From positions 1-64,000 of the forward strand of contig NZ_JAERQD010000013.1 of the NCBI RefSeq assembly GCF_016735695.1: a DNA stretch of 64,000 nucleotides, read 5' to 3'. Shown here piece after piece: positions 51,913-61,693 of this stretch (its first letter is position 1; the number at the start of each line of letters is the position of its first letter). Both the position numbers and the translations under genes were made by a program. The notes beneath the pieces are model-generated. The model did not search any database. It had not been told where the DNA came from and saw only the letters and a program-made list of their open reading frames with translations. This DNA is from Microvirga zambiensis WSM3693 (lineage in GTDB: Bacteria > Pseudomonadota > Alphaproteobacteria > Rhizobiales > Beijerinckiaceae).

Positions 51913-53202
51913 ATGGATCGCATTCGCATCCGGGGCGGCGCGCCTCTCAACGGCCTGATTCCGATCTCAGGCGCCAAGAATGCCGCCCTGCCGCTCATGA
52001 TCGCGAGCCTGCTGAGTGAGGAGACGCTCGAGCTCGGCAACGTGCCGCGGCTTGCCGACATCTCCTCCCTCCTGCGGATCATGAGCAATTTCGGCGTCGA
52101 TCACTCCATCGCCGGCCGCCGGCCGGGCCAGTCCTCCGAGACCGGGCAGACGATCCGCCTCTCGGCCAAGAACATCATCGACACCACCGCCCCCTACGAG
52201 CTGGTCTCGACCATGCGGGCGAGCTTCTGGGTCATCGCTCCGTTGGTCGCCCGCTTCGGCCATGCCCGGGTTTCCATGCCGGGCGGCTGCGCCATCGGCA
52301 CCCGTCCGGTGGATCTGCTCATCATGGCGCTCGCCAAACTGGGCGCCGCCATCGAGATCGACAGCGGCTATGTGGTGGCGACGGCCCCCAAGGGCCTGAT
52401 CGGGGCCGAGATCGACTTTCCCAAGGTGACCGTCGGCGGCACCCATGTCGCCCTGATGGCGGCGACGCTGGCTCAAGGCACCACGGTGATCCGCAATGCC
52501 GCCCGCGAGCCGGAGGTGGTGGATCTCGCCGCGTGCCTGATCAAGATGGGCGCCAGGATCGAAGGCGCCGGCACCTCGGAGATCGTGGTCGAGGGCGTGG
52601 CCCGCCTCAACGGCGCCTCGCACGACGTCATGCCCGATCGCATCGAGACCGGTACCTACGCCATGGCCGTCGCCATGACCGGCGGCGACCTCGTGCTCGA
52701 CAACACCCGCCCCGAATATCTCCAGGCGGCCCTCGATGCGCTGGGCCAGGCCGGGACCGAGGTGACCCCGACCCATGGCGGCATCCGGGTCCGGCGGAAC
52801 GGCAATGGCATCCAGGCGGTAGACGTTACCACCGATCCGTTTCCAGGGTTTCCAACTGATCTCCAGGCCCAGTTCATGGCTCTCATGACCCGGGCGAGCG
52901 GCACGTCGCGCATCCGCGAGACGATCTTCGAGAACCGCTTCATGCATGTGCAGGAGCTCGCCCGCCTCGGCGCCCAGATCCGCCTCGACGGCGACAGCGC
53001 CTATGTGGACGGGGTGCCCGGCCTCAAGGGAGCCCCGGTCATGGCCACCGACCTGCGCGCCTCGGTCTCATTGGTGATCGCGGGCCTGGTGGCCGATGGT
53101 GAGACCACCATCAACCGGGTCTACCATCTGGATCGCGGCTTCGAGGCCCTCGAAGCCAAACTTGCCCGCTGCGGCGCTCAGATCGAGCGCCTGAGAGGCT
53201 GA
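51913..53202 (+). CDS. murA: UDP-N-acetylglucosamine 1-carboxyvinyltransferase
   Basis: Protein of 429 residues that transfers enolpyruvate from PEP to UDP-GlcNAc, the first committed step of peptidoglycan synthesis. [30 protein letters not shown] is the N-terminal signature, and the active-site loop [16 protein letters not shown] has the Cys that fosfomycin attacks in other MurA enzymes. [17 protein letters not shown] and [20 protein letters not shown] are also conserved. A strong terminator follows. Confidence 0.97.
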   Translation: MDRIRIRGGAPLNGLIPISGAKNAALPLMIASLLSEETLELGNVPRLADISSLLRIMSNFGVDHSIAGRRPGQSSETGQTIRLSAKNIIDTTAPYELVSTMRASFWVIAPLVARFGHARVSMPGGCAIGTRPVDLLIMALAKLGAAIEIDSGYVVATAPKGLIGAEIDFPKVTVGGTHVALMAATLAQGTTVIRNAAREPEVVDLAACLIKMGARIEGAGTSEIVVEGVARLNGASHDVMPDRIETGTYAMAVAMTGGDLVLDNTRPEYLQAALDALGQAGTEVTPTHGGIRVRRNGNGIQAVDVTTDPFPGFPTDLQAQFMALMTRASGTSRIRETIFENRFMHVQELARLGAQIRLDGDSAYVDGVPGLKGAPVMATDLRASVSLVIAGLVADGETTINRVYHLDRGFEALEAKLARCGAQIERLRG

Positions 53203-53209
53203 GGATCGA

Positions 53210-53239
53210 GGCCGGCTTTTCAGCCGGCCTTTTCTTTTC
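53210..53239 (+). terminator. Rho-independent terminator of murA
   Basis: GGCCGGC at 53210-53216 pairs with GCCGGCC at 53223-53229 around TTTTCA, followed by TTTTCTTTTC. Clear stem and U-run 8 bases after the murA stop. Confidence 0.85.
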
Positions 53240-53360
53240 GGGGCCAGGGCTCGCCAGGAAGCAAGTTTCGAAGACGCTGCCGGGCCGCTTCCCGGGAGGT
53301 TGCGCCGGGGCAGGGGGCTCTCTACCTAAACCTTAAAGTTCAACAACAGGTTGGTGGCTC

Positions 53361-53801
53361 ATGGACCTCCTCAGACTCGTCGCGTTCGACCCTGACGATC
53401 TTGCCGTCATTTCCGCTCATCTTCAGGACTCGCTCCTGCGGGTGGGCGACATCGCCTATCTGCCGAAGGAACGGCGTTTCGCCATCCAGATCCGTCGCTA
53501 CGACTGGGAGGCCGCGACGCCCCAGCGCCGGCTGACCTGCATGCATTTCGAGAACGTGACCGGCGTGCGCGTCCGCGGCATCGACCAGACCAACAAGGAC
53601 GCGGTCCTTAACCTTCTCGCCATCGCCTTTGACGAGACCAGCGCTCCTTCGGGCACTGCCACCTTGATCTTTGCCGAAGGCGGAGCCATCCAGGTGGATC
53701 TGGAGTGCATCGAGATGCAGATGAAAGACACCGGCCCCGTCTGGGCGGCCGAAAGCCGTCCCTCCCACGACGATCAGCTGCAAACGGCGGGGCGCCCGTA
53801 A
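53361..53801 (+). CDS. DUF2948 family protein
   Basis: Protein of 146 residues. The start MDLLRLVAFDPDDLAVISAHLQDSLLRVGDI is characteristic of DUF2948, which is almost always found with hisD and UPF0262 genes in alphaproteobacteria. The function is unknown. Its TAA stop shares its last base with the ATG of hisD (TAATG), so translation of the two is coupled. Confidence 0.92.
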   Translation: MDLLRLVAFDPDDLAVISAHLQDSLLRVGDIAYLPKERRFAIQIRRYDWEAATPQRRLTCMHFENVTGVRVRGIDQTNKDAVLNLLAIAFDETSAPSGTATLIFAEGGAIQVDLECIEMQMKDTGPVWAAESRPSHDDQLQTAGRP

Positions 53802-55093
53802 TGGCGCAGAGGCTCGATGCGCGGGAGGCTTCCTTCCCGCAGGCTTTCGCCGCGCTCCTCTCGGCGAAGCGCGAGGTGTCGGAGGACGTGGACCAGGCGG
53901 TGCGCGCCATCATCGAGGAGGTGATGGTGCGGGGCGACGAGGCCCTGATCGACTTCACCCTTCGCTTCGACGGGCTCGCCCTCCAGCCCGAGACCCTGCG
54001 CGTGTCCGACGCCGAGATCGACGCCGCCGAGGCCGAATGCCCTAAGGAGGCGCTGGAAGCCCTCGCGCTCGCGAAGGAGCGCATCGAGACCTATCACCGG
54101 GCGCAGCGTCCGCAGGATTCCATGAGCACGGATTCGGTGGGCGTCACCCTGGGCTGGCGCTGGACCTCGATCGAATCCGTCGGCCTCTACGTTCCGGGCG
54201 GACGGGCGAGCTATCCCTCCTCCGTCCTGATGAATGCCGTGCCGGCGAAGGTCGCGGGCGTGCCCCGCATCGTCATGGTCGTCCCGACGCCGAAGGGCGA
54301 GACGAATCCGCTCGTCCTCGCCGCGGCGCGCCTTGCCGGCGTCGACGAGGTCTACCGCGTCGGAGGCGCCCAGGCCGTGGCGGCGCTCGCCTACGGCACC
54401 GAGAGCCTGAATCCCGTCGCCAAGATCGTCGGACCGGGCAACGCCTATGTGGCGGCCGCCAAGCGCCGCGTCTTCGGCCAGGTCGGCATCGACATGATCG
54501 CAGGCCCCTCCGAGGTGCTGATCCTGGCCGACGCCCAGGGCAATCCCGACTGGATCGCCGCCGATCTCCTGGCCCAGGCCGAGCACGATCCCGCGGCGCA
54601 GTCTATCCTGATCACCGACAGCCCGGCGCTGGCCGACGCGGTCGAGAAGGCCGTCGAGCGTCAGCTGAAGACCCTGCCGAAGGCGGAGATCGCCGCGGCG
54701 AGCTGGCGCGATTACGGCGCCATCATCCTGATCGACCGGCTCGAGAACGCCATTCCCCTGGTCGACCGGCTGGCACCCGAGCATCTCGAGATCGAGACGG
54801 AGAATGCGGAAGAGCTCGCGGCGAAGGTCCGAAATGCGGGCTCGATCTTCCTCGGCAGCCACACGCCCGAGGCCATCGGCGATTATGTGGGCGGCCCGAA
54901 CCACGTCCTGCCCACGGCCCGCTCGGCGCGGTTCTCGTCAGGGCTCGGCGTGCTTGACTTCATGAAGCGAACCTCGATCCTGAAATGCGATGCGGGCGCT
55001 CTGCGCGCGCTCGGCCCGGCCGCGATCGCGCTCGGGCGTTCGGAGGGACTGGAGGGTCATGCGCGGTCGGTGGCGATCCGCCTGAACCTTTAA
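53801..55093 (+). CDS. hisD: Histidinol dehydrogenase
   Basis: Protein of 430 residues that oxidises L-histidinol in two steps to L-histidine, last enzyme of histidine synthesis. The signatures [43 protein letters not shown] and [12 protein letters not shown] are present, with the substrate/zinc-binding His and Glu near AEHDPAAQS and PEH. Start is the ATG overlapping the DUF2948 stop by one base. Confidence 0.97.
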   Translation: MAQRLDAREASFPQAFAALLSAKREVSEDVDQAVRAIIEEVMVRGDEALIDFTLRFDGLALQPETLRVSDAEIDAAEAECPKEALEALALAKERIETYHRAQRPQDSMSTDSVGVTLGWRWTSIESVGLYVPGGRASYPSSVLMNAVPAKVAGVPRIVMVVPTPKGETNPLVLAAARLAGVDEVYRVGGAQAVAALAYGTESLNPVAKIVGPGNAYVAAAKRRVFGQVGIDMIAGPSEVLILADAQGNPDWIAADLLAQAEHDPAAQSILITDSPALADAVEKAVERQLKTLPKAEIAAASWRDYGAIILIDRLENAIPLVDRLAPEHLEIETENAEELAAKVRNAGSIFLGSHTPEAIGDYVGGPNHVLPTARSARFSSGLGVLDFMKRTSILKCDAGALRALGPAAIALGRSEGLEGHARSVAIRLNL

Positions 55094-55109
55094 CGCTGGC
55101 GGAGGCGGG

Positions 55110-55595
55110 ATGGCGAGCGAAGCGAAGGAGCGCACCCGGCTGGTCGCCGTGACGCTCGACGAATCCTCCATCGGCCGCGGCAATCCCGACCAGGAACACG
55201 AACGCGCCATCGCCATCTACGACATTCTCGAAGAGAACACCTTCGCGCTGCCGAACTACGATGGCGGGCCTTATGCGCTGCGGATCTCGCTGGTCGAGAA
55301 GAAGCTCTGCTTCGAGGTGACGGGGCAGGAAGGCGGGCATCTCGTCTCCCATCACTTGTCTCTGACGCCGTTCCGCAAGGCGATCCGCGATTACGAGCTG
55401 ATCTGCGACAGCTATTACCAGGCCATCCGTTCCGCCTCTCCGGCGCAGATCGAAGCCATCGACATGGGACGGCGCGGCCTCCACAACGAGGCGGCCGAAC
55501 TTCTGATGAAGCGACTCGAGGGCAAGCTCGTTCTCGATTTCGATACGGCCCGGCGTATCTTCACGCTGATCTTCGCGCTTCACTGGAAGGGCTGA
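55110..55595 (+). CDS. UPF0262 family protein
   Basis: Protein of 161 residues, of usual length for UPF0262. Motifs [34 protein letters not shown] and [20 protein letters not shown] are the family's. No known activity. Position directly after hisD is the standard alphaproteobacterial arrangement. The next gene starts 3 bases after its stop. Confidence 0.93.
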   Translation: MASEAKERTRLVAVTLDESSIGRGNPDQEHERAIAIYDILEENTFALPNYDGGPYALRISLVEKKLCFEVTGQEGGHLVSHHLSLTPFRKAIRDYELICDSYYQAIRSASPAQIEAIDMGRRGLHNEAAELLMKRLEGKLVLDFDTARRIFTLIFALHWKG

Positions 55596-55598
55596 CGC

Positions 55599-56081
55599 TT
55601 GGACGAGCCCCGCTCGAAACGGATCCATTCGGTTCTGTTCGTCTGCGCCATGAACGCCGTTCGCTCCGCCATGGCCGAAGCCATCGCGCGTCATTATTTC
55701 GGCAAGTCGATCTATGTGCAGTCAGCCGGCGTGCGGAAAAGCGAAGCGGACGGCTTCACCGCCTCGATCCTGTCCGAGATCGGCATCGACGGATCCAAGC
55801 ACAAGCCGCGCACGCTCGAAGAGCTGGAAGAATGGGAGGGGCTCAATTTCGACCTCATCATCTCGCTCTCGCCGGAGGCCCATCACGCGGCGCTCGAACT
55901 GACGCGCACCATCGCGGCGGAAGTGGAATACTGGCCGACCCCGGACCCGACGATCACGCAAGGGTCGCGCGAGCAGGTTCTCGACGCCTATCGCAACATC
56001 CGCGACGGGCTGATGTATCGCATCCGTCTTCGGCTCAAGCAGGGTTCATCCAAGGGCCCTGATCACGGCGAGGGTGCCTAG
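55599..56081 (+). CDS. Low-molecular-weight protein-tyrosine-phosphatase family protein
   Basis: Protein of 160 residues. The phosphate-binding loop is C16-A-M-N-A-V-R22-S23 (CX5RS), and the general-acid Asp is in YWPTPDPTI. Family members are tyrosine phosphatases or arsenate reductases; here genomic position suggests a housekeeping phosphatase. The start codon is a TTG at 55599, the only plausible start, with GGAAGGG upstream. Its 3' end overlaps the convergent AzlD gene by 36 bases. In related genomes infA usually follows; here it does not. Confidence 0.85.
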   Translation: MDEPRSKRIHSVLFVCAMNAVRSAMAEAIARHYFGKSIYVQSAGVRKSEADGFTASILSEIGIDGSKHKPRTLEELEEWEGLNFDLIISLSPEAHHAALELTRTIAAEVEYWPTPDPTITQGSREQVLDAYRNIRDGLMYRIRLRLKQGSSKGPDHGEGA

Positions 56082-56366
56082 TCCGGCGAGCAGGCCGACG
56101 ATGTCGATCCGCGTCACAGCCATGGCGATGACGGCGGCCACGAGCGCAGCGACGGCAGGCCAGCCGTTGTCGATCACCACCGGAAGGATCGTGGCCAGGA
56201 TGATGGAGCCGGGAAGCGCGCGCAGGCCGCGCTCGATGCGCGGCGTGATGCGCACGCGACTCATGAGGACGACGCCCGCGATGCGGCAGAGATACGTCAC
56301 GAAGGCCATCGCGGCGATGGCGAGAACCGAGCCCCAGGGGCTCGCGATGATGGTTGCCGTGTTCAT
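56046..56366 (-). CDS. AzlD family branched-chain amino acid exporter subunit
   Basis: Protein of 106 residues with about four short membrane helices (GSVLAIAAMAFVTYLCRIAGVVL, GSIILATILPVVIDNGW). AzlD is the small partner of AzlC in branched-chain amino acid export. Its ATG overlaps the azlC stop by 4 bases, so the two are coupled. Its last 36 bases overlap the phosphatase gene on the other strand. Confidence 0.9.
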   Translation of the reverse strand: MNTATIIASPWGSVLAIAAMAFVTYLCRIAGVVLMSRVRITPRIERGLRALPGSIILATILPVVIDNGWPAVAALVAAVIAMAVTRIDIVGLLAGLGTLAVIRALG

Positions 56367-57073
56367 TCGATCAGCATTCCGGCCGCGACTCCGGCGAGCG
56401 CCCCGGCAATGATGAAGACATAGCCCGGCACGAGGGCATGAACGATGAGCGCGACTACGCCGGCCACGAGCCAGGGCAGGGCGGCCCTCGTTCCCTTCCA
56501 GAGCGGAACGAGCATCACGCCGAAGAAGATCGGCATGACGAGGTCGAGGCCGAAGCGCCGGGGCTCGGGCACGAGGGCGCCCGCGAAGAAGCCCCCCAGC
56601 GTCGCGGCGATCCACACCATCCAGAGAATGATCCCGCACCCAAGGAGCACGCCCACATCCCGGCCGCCCTCGTTATGGTAGCGCGTGCTCACGAGCCATC
56701 CGGCCTCGGTGATGAGGAAGAGGTTGAGCGCGGTGCGCGCGATGGGCTCGTCCCTCAGCCAGGGCTGGAGTGTCGCGCCGAGAAGGATCATGCGTGCGTT
56801 GACGATGGCGGTCACGGTCATGATCGTGAGGATCGTCGACGGGGTCCACACCTTCTGCCAGATCTCGAGTCCGACCATCTGGGACGCGCCCGCATAGACG
56901 AAGGCGGAGAGCCCGAGCGTTTCGCCGAGCGACAGGCCCTTCTGGGCCGCGGCCGCGCCGAAGGCGAGGGCGAACATGATGAACCCGGGAAAAGCGGGGA
57001 CGGCAGCGCGGGCGCCGTGGCGAAGGCCTGCCGTCGAAAAATAAGGGCGGAGAGCGGGAGACATGAGCGACAT
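56363..57073 (-). CDS. AzlC family branched-chain amino acid exporter subunit
   Basis: Protein of 236 residues with about seven membrane helices, beginning AAVPAFPGFIMFALAFGAAAAQKGLSLGETLGLSAFVYAGASQMVGLE, the AzlC signature. With AzlD it exports branched-chain or other hydrophobic amino acids. The gene starts about 110 bases after TerC, in the same direction, with a palindrome in the gap. Confidence 0.93.
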   Translation of the reverse strand: MSLMSPALRPYFSTAGLRHGARAAVPAFPGFIMFALAFGAAAAQKGLSLGETLGLSAFVYAGASQMVGLEIWQKVWTPSTILTIMTVTAIVNARMILLGATLQPWLRDEPIARTALNLFLITEAGWLVSTRYHNEGGRDVGVLLGCGIILWMVWIAATLGGFFAGALVPEPRRFGLDLVMPIFFGVMLVPLWKGTRAALPWLVAGVVALIVHALVPGYVFIIAGALAGVAAGMLIE

Positions 57074-57145
57074 GCTCTGTGCCTTCCCGCATCCCCGCCG
57101 TCAATTGAAGATTCCATGCCGCGGTATAGAGACGATGCATGGAAC

Positions 57146-57176
57146 GGATCCAAAAGTGAAAACCACTTTTGGATCC
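57146..57176. repeat. GGATCC-family palindrome downstream of TerC
   Basis: GGATCCAAAAGTG at 57146-57158 pairs perfectly with CACTTTTGGATCC at 57164-57176 around AAAAC. It lies between terC and azlC on their common strand. Related elements at 4131-4173 and 47525-47659. Confidence 0.7.
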
Positions 57177-57182
57177 ATTGCT

Positions 57183-57854
57183 CTAGCCGACGGCGGCGTT
57201 GACCAGCGGAGAGACCTCCAGGAAGCCCTCGTAGATCATCTTGAGCGACACGTAGAGGATGATCGCGAGACCCACATAGGCGATCCAGCGATAGCGCTGC
57301 AGCAGGCGTGCGATATAGGACGCGGCAATGCCCATGAGAGCGATCGACAGCAGCAGGCCGAAGGCGAGGATGTAGGGATGCTCGCGCGCCGCTCCCGCCA
57401 CCGCCAGCACGTTGTCGAGCGACATCGACACGTCGGCGATGATGATCTGCCAGGCAGCCTGGGCGAATGTCTTGCGCGGGACGCCTCCGGCAATGGTGCC
57501 GTCCTGATCGATGTCCCGACCCTCCAGAGCCTCCTCTGCCGCATGCTGTTCGGCCTCATGGCCGGTGCGCAGCTCGCGCCACATCTTCCAGCAGACCCAG
57601 AGCAGCAGAATGCCGCCGGCCAGGAGCAGGCCCACGATCTGGAGAAGCTGGGTCGTGATCAGCGCGAAAATGATACGCAGGACGGTGGCGGCGAGAACGC
57701 CGAGAAGGATGGCCTTGTTGCGCTGCTCCTTCGGGAGACCGGCGGCGGCCAGGCCGATGACGATGGCATTGTCGCCGGCCAGCGCCAGATCGATGCCGAC
57801 CACCATCAGGAAGGCGACGACCTCGGGTCCGAAAAACTGCGAGAGATCAAACAT
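57183..57854 (-). CDS. TerC family membrane protein (YjbE-type metal transport)
   Basis: Protein of 223 residues from the ATG at 57852-57854; a longer reading adds 16 doubtful residues. About seven membrane helices; the charged pairs in GIDLALAGDNAIVIGLA and ADVSMSLDNVLAVAG are the TerC hallmarks and likely bind a divalent metal, probably manganese or calcium. A loop of about 30 charged residues (GRDIDQDGTIAGGVPRKT) is unusual and Asp-rich. It is divergent from the TctB gene; the 435-bp gap between them (57855-58289) contains only weak palindromes and I support no riboswitch there. Confidence 0.92.
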   Translation of the reverse strand: MFDLSQFFGPEVVAFLMVVGIDLALAGDNAIVIGLAAAGLPKEQRNKAILLGVLAATVLRIIFALITTQLLQIVGLLLAGGILLLWVCWKMWRELRTGHEAEQHAAEEALEGRDIDQDGTIAGGVPRKTFAQAAWQIIIADVSMSLDNVLAVAGAAREHPYILAFGLLLSIALMGIAASYIARLLQRYRWIAYVGLAIILYVSLKMIYEGFLEVSPLVNAAVG

Positions 57855-58289
57855 GCAGTGCCTCATATGTCGGTTGGAGGGCAGCGCATGTGAAACGCTC
57901 AAAGAGACGCATCTGGCATCGGGATGTCAGGGAATCATCCGGACATCGAGCCGAAATGCAGGCAAAACCGTCTTTTTGAACGAACCCAGGCCGCCCTGGT
58001 TTTCATCCAGTCCGACATCGCCGCTTCATGGGGAAGCGACCAGAGGGGCCCGGCCTGGCAGTACAGGGTCCATCTAGACAAGACCGGGCGGAGGATCAAG
58101 TGACGTCCTGGCGGCAAAGGTTCCCTGTCCTATAGTTTAATGGACCTTTCCACGGCGGATGGTCATTCCAAGAGGTCTTGTTGAGAAACCTTCCCTTCGA
58201 GAAGGCGAACGCTTGATCCGGAGTGAAGCCTCAGGCCATATCGGTCCCAACAACCTTGGGCGCGGGATGCGCCCGGTGGGAGGTCGTCC

Positions 58290-58958
58290 ATGTCTGTTCT
58301 TCACGAAGGCCCCGAGCCTCCACGCCATCACGGGCCTGTTCGCGCGCCGCAAAGCCTGGCCGGCGGCATTCTTCTGATTGCCCTTGCAGCGCTCGCCCTG
58401 TGGCTGACGCGGGATCTCGATCAGGGCACGCTCAACGCCATGGGCCCGGCCATGCTGCCGCGTTGGCTCGCCATCGGCGTGGGCCTGTCCGGCATCGCAC
58501 TTCTGGTCCTCTCCTTCATGAAGGACGGCGATCCGCTGGAGCGCTGGAGCCTGCGCGGGCCGGTCTTCGTGATCGGCGCCATCGTCGCCTTCGCGCTGAC
58601 GATCCGCCCGTTCTCTTTCGGCAGCTTCGCCACCCCGGGCCTTGGCCTGCTCTTCGCAGGGCCGCTCGCCATCATCCTCGGCGGCTATGCCACCAACGAG
58701 GCGCGCCTGCGCGATCTCGTCCTCCTGGCGCTCAGCCTCACACCGTTCTGCATGGTGCTGTTCGGCGATCTGCTCAACCTGCCGATCCCGGTCTTCCCGC
58801 AGGCACTGACGGGGCTCTTCCCGGCCGACTGGTCGCAGAAGGCGGTGCTGCGCGCCACTGCCGGCATCATGGCGGCCGCCGCCGTGATCCTGTTTCTCAC
58901 CACCCGCAACCGCCGTCCGGCTCCGGTTGACGTGGCCGATCACAGCGGGAGGATCTGA
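58290..58958 (+). CDS. Tripartite tricarboxylate transporter TctB family protein
   Basis: Protein of 222 residues, the small membrane subunit of TTT transporters, with four helices (LAGGILLIALAALALWL, WLAIGVGLSGIALLVLSF and two later). A 1-base overlap (TGATG) joins it to the TctA gene. GGGAGG precedes the ATG. The system transports carboxylates such as citrate or tartrate by ion gradient. Confidence 0.9.
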   Translation: MSVLHEGPEPPRHHGPVRAPQSLAGGILLIALAALALWLTRDLDQGTLNAMGPAMLPRWLAIGVGLSGIALLVLSFMKDGDPLERWSLRGPVFVIGAIVAFALTIRPFSFGSFATPGLGLLFAGPLAIILGGYATNEARLRDLVLLALSLTPFCMVLFGDLLNLPIPVFPQALTGLFPADWSQKAVLRATAGIMAAAAVILFLTTRNRRPAPVDVADHSGRI

Positions 58959-60460
58959 TGGGTGATTTCTTCTCCAACCTCAGCCTCGGCTTCGGCGTCG
59001 CGCTGTCGCTTCAGAATCTGGGCCTCGCCTTCCTCGGCTGCCTCGTCGGCACCCTGATCGGCGTGCTGCCCGGCGTCGGCCCGATCGCCACCATCGCCAT
59101 GCTGCTTCCGATCACCTTCGGGCTCGATCCAACCGGCGCGCTGATCATGCTGGCCGGCATCTATTACGGCGCCCAGTACGGCGGCTCGACCACGGCGATC
59201 CTGGTCAACATCCCCGGCGAGGCGACCTCCGTGGTGACCGCGCTCGATGGCCACCAGATGGCCCGCCAGGGCCGCGCCGGCGTGGCGCTCGGCATCGCCG
59301 CCATCGGCTCGTTCTTCGCCGGCACGGTGGCGACCCTCGTCATCGCGGCGCTGGGCGCCCCGCTCACCAAGCTGGCGCTGGTCTTCGGCCCGACCGAGTA
59401 TTTCTCGCTCATGGTCATGGGCCTGGTCTTCGCCGTGGTGCTCGCCCGCGGCTCGATCCTGCGGGCGGTGGCGATGATCCTGGTCGGCGTGCTGCTCTCC
59501 ACCGTCGGCACCGACCTCGAGACCGGCGAGGAGCGCATGACCTTCGGCCTGCCGTTCCTGGCCGACGGCATCGACTTCGCCGTGCTCGCCATGGGCATCT
59601 TCGGCATCGCCGAGATCATGCGCAATCTCGACCATACCGAGCATCGCGACGTGGTGCGCCAGGCCATCGGCCGGCTGCTGCCGAACAAGGACGACTTCAG
59701 GCAGTCCTATAAGCCTGTCATACGCGGCACCCTGATCGGATCGATCCTCGGCATCCTGCCGGGCAACGGCGCGGTGCTCGGCCCGTTCGCCTCCTACACG
59801 CTCGAGAAGAAGCTCGCCAAGGATCCGCGCCGCTTCGGCCGCGGCGCCATCGAGGGCGTGGCAGGCCCCGAGAGCGCCAACAATGCCGGCGCGCAGACCT
59901 CGTTCATTCCGCTGCTCACCCTGGGCATTCCGCCGAATGCGGTGATGGCGCTGATGGTCGGCGCGATGACCATCCACGGCATCATCCCGGGTCCCCAGGT
60001 GATGACCAAGAACCCGACCCTGTTCTGGGGCATGATCGCCTCGATGTGGGTCGGCAACCTGATGCTGCTCGTCATCAACCTGCCGCTGGTCGGCATGTGG
60101 GTGCGGCTGCTGAAGGTGCCGTATCGCCTGATGTTCCCGGCGATCCTGATGTTCTGCTGCATCGGCATCTACTCGATCAACTCGCTGCCGACCGACGTGA
60201 TGTTCATCGGCCTGTTCGGCTTCGTCGGCTACGTGCTGATCAAGTTCGGCTTCGAGCCGGCGCCGCTGCTGCTCGGCTTCGTGCTCGGCAAGCTGATGGA
60301 GGAGAATCTGCGCCGTGCGCTGATCATCTCGCGCGGCTCGCTCGAGACCTTCATCGAGCGTCCGATCAGCGCTGGCCTGCTCGCCGTCGCCACTATCCTA
60401 CTTGTGATCGCCCTCCTGCCTTCCATTCGAAAGGGAAGGGACGAGGTGTTCACGGAGTAG
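58958..60460 (+). CDS. Tripartite tricarboxylate transporter TctA family permease
   Basis: Protein of 500 residues with about 12 helices. LGVLPGVGPIATIAMLLPITFGLDPTGALIMLAGIYYGAQYGGSTTAILVNIPGEA (about residues 40-90) is the TctA signature, and GILPGNGAVLGPFASYTLEKKL a second. It is the main channel-forming subunit. It is followed 61 bases later by the binding-protein gene. Confidence 0.95.
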   Translation: MGDFFSNLSLGFGVALSLQNLGLAFLGCLVGTLIGVLPGVGPIATIAMLLPITFGLDPTGALIMLAGIYYGAQYGGSTTAILVNIPGEATSVVTALDGHQMARQGRAGVALGIAAIGSFFAGTVATLVIAALGAPLTKLALVFGPTEYFSLMVMGLVFAVVLARGSILRAVAMILVGVLLSTVGTDLETGEERMTFGLPFLADGIDFAVLAMGIFGIAEIMRNLDHTEHRDVVRQAIGRLLPNKDDFRQSYKPVIRGTLIGSILGILPGNGAVLGPFASYTLEKKLAKDPRRFGRGAIEGVAGPESANNAGAQTSFIPLLTLGIPPNAVMALMVGAMTIHGIIPGPQVMTKNPTLFWGMIASMWVGNLMLLVINLPLVGMWVRLLKVPYRLMFPAILMFCCIGIYSINSLPTDVMFIGLFGFVGYVLIKFGFEPAPLLLGFVLGKLMEENLRRALIISRGSLETFIERPISAGLLAVATILLVIALLPSIRKGRDEVFTE

Positions 60461-60521
60461 CTTGCCTTCGACCCGGCCTTGCCCACATGTAAGGCCGTAA
60501 CTTTTCCAGGGAGGAAAACTG

Positions 60522-61496
60522 ATGAAGAACGTTGTGATGGCGCTTGCCGCAGTCGCCGGCTTGGCCGCAACGGGCGCCCAGGCCCAGAACTATCCGACCC
60601 GTCCGATCACCATGATCGTGCCGTTCGCGGCGGGCGGCCCGACCGACGTCATCGCCCGCATCGTCGGCGACCATATGAGCCGCACCCTCGGCCAGCAGAT
60701 CGTGGTCGAGAACGTGGCCGGCGCCGGCGGCACCACGGGCATCACCCGCGCAGCCCAGTCGCAGCCCGACGGCTACACCATCATGATGGGCCATATGGGC
60801 ACCCATGGCGCCGCGCCGGCCCTCTATCCGAACCTGAAATACGACCCGGCCAAGGACTTCGCGCCCATCGGCGTGGCCGCAGGCACCCCGATCGTGATCG
60901 TCGCCAAGAAGGATTTCCCGGCCAACGACCTGAAGGGCTTCCTGGAATATCTGAAGACCAACGGCGACAAGGTGAACATGGCCCATGCGGGCGTGGGCTC
61001 GGTCTCCCATTCCACGGGCATCTTCTTCAATTCCGTGGTCAAGGTGAAGCCGACCATGGTGGCCTATCGCGGCACGGGACCGGCCCTCAACGACCTGATG
61101 GGCAACACGGTCGACTTCATGACCGACCAGATCGTCAACGTGGCGCCGCAGATCCAGGGCAACAACATCAAGGCCTTCGCCATCGCGACGCCTGAGCGTT
61201 CCCCGGTTCTGCCGAACGTGCCGACCACCAAGGAAGCCGGCCTCGACGGCTATGAGGTCAGCGCCTGGAACGCCGTGTTCGCGCCCAAGGGCACGCCCCC
61301 GGACGTGGTCAAGAAGCTCAACGATGCGCTCGTGAAGTCCCTCGAGGACGAGAACACCAAGAAGCGCCTTCTCGACCTCGGCGGCGTTCTGCCCTCCGCC
61401 ACGGAGCGGACCCCCGAGGGCCTGCAGAAGCTCGTCGAGAGCGAGGTCGCCCGCTGGACCCCGGTCCTCAAGGCCGCCGGCGCCACCGCCGAGTAA
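60522..61496 (+). CDS. Tripartite tricarboxylate transporter substrate-binding protein (TctC/Bug family)
   Basis: Protein of 324 residues with a signal peptide (MKNVVMALAAVAGLAATGAQ, cleavage near AQA at about 22). YPTRPITMIVPFAAGGPTDVIAR is the Bug family's start, and MMGHMGTHGAAPALYPNLKYDP the ligand-loop region. Bug proteins bind carboxylates or aromatic acids with an Asp in the phi-loop. A GGGAGGAAAA ribosome site precedes the ATG. With TctB and TctA this makes one complete TTT system. Confidence 0.94.
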   Translation: MKNVVMALAAVAGLAATGAQAQNYPTRPITMIVPFAAGGPTDVIARIVGDHMSRTLGQQIVVENVAGAGGTTGITRAAQSQPDGYTIMMGHMGTHGAAPALYPNLKYDPAKDFAPIGVAAGTPIVIVAKKDFPANDLKGFLEYLKTNGDKVNMAHAGVGSVSHSTGIFFNSVVKVKPTMVAYRGTGPALNDLMGNTVDFMTDQIVNVAPQIQGNNIKAFAIATPERSPVLPNVPTTKEAGLDGYEVSAWNAVFAPKGTPPDVVKKLNDALVKSLEDENTKKRLLDLGGVLPSATERTPEGLQKLVESEVARWTPVLKAAGATAE

Positions 61497-61522
61497 GCCT
61501 TTCCAAGCTTGAGCATGGGACG

Positions 61523-61542
61523 CGGCGGGTTCAGGCCCGCCG
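61523..61542 (+). terminator. Terminator-like hairpin after the TTT operon
   Basis: CGGCGGG at 61523-61529 pairs with CCCGCCG at 61536-61542 with a 6-base loop, followed by TTGTCATTT. It lies 26 bases after the binding-protein stop. Confidence 0.7.
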
Positions 61543-61616
61543 TTGTCATTTCAGGCCATCAGAGGCCGAAGGGGTCTTGAAATTGCCAGCCCAGGCGATT
61601 ACACCCTGCCTCACGT

Positions 61617-61693
61617 GCAGCCGTAGCTCAGTTGGTTAGAGCACCAGATTGTGGATCTGGGGGTCCCCCGTTCGAGCCGGGGCGGCTGTACCA
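61617..61693 (+). tRNA. tRNA-His(GTG), alphaproteobacterial type lacking G-1
   Basis: 77-nt cloverleaf ending in encoded CCA. Acceptor GCAGCCG pairs with CGGCTGT (G1-U72 wobble), D-arm GCTC...GAGC, anticodon stem CCAGA/TCTGG with loop TTGTGGA giving anticodon GTG. The discriminator is A73 and the base before G1 is T, so the usual G-1:C73 pair of histidine tRNAs is absent. That variant is known from a group of alphaproteobacteria with matching HisRS. Confidence 0.95.

Noticed and set aside
57855..58289. Possible manganese (yybP-ykoY) riboswitch before the TerC gene
   Set aside because: TerC genes often have one, but the minus strand here does not show the conserved GGGGAGUA and CUACC core that I would need, so I do not call it.
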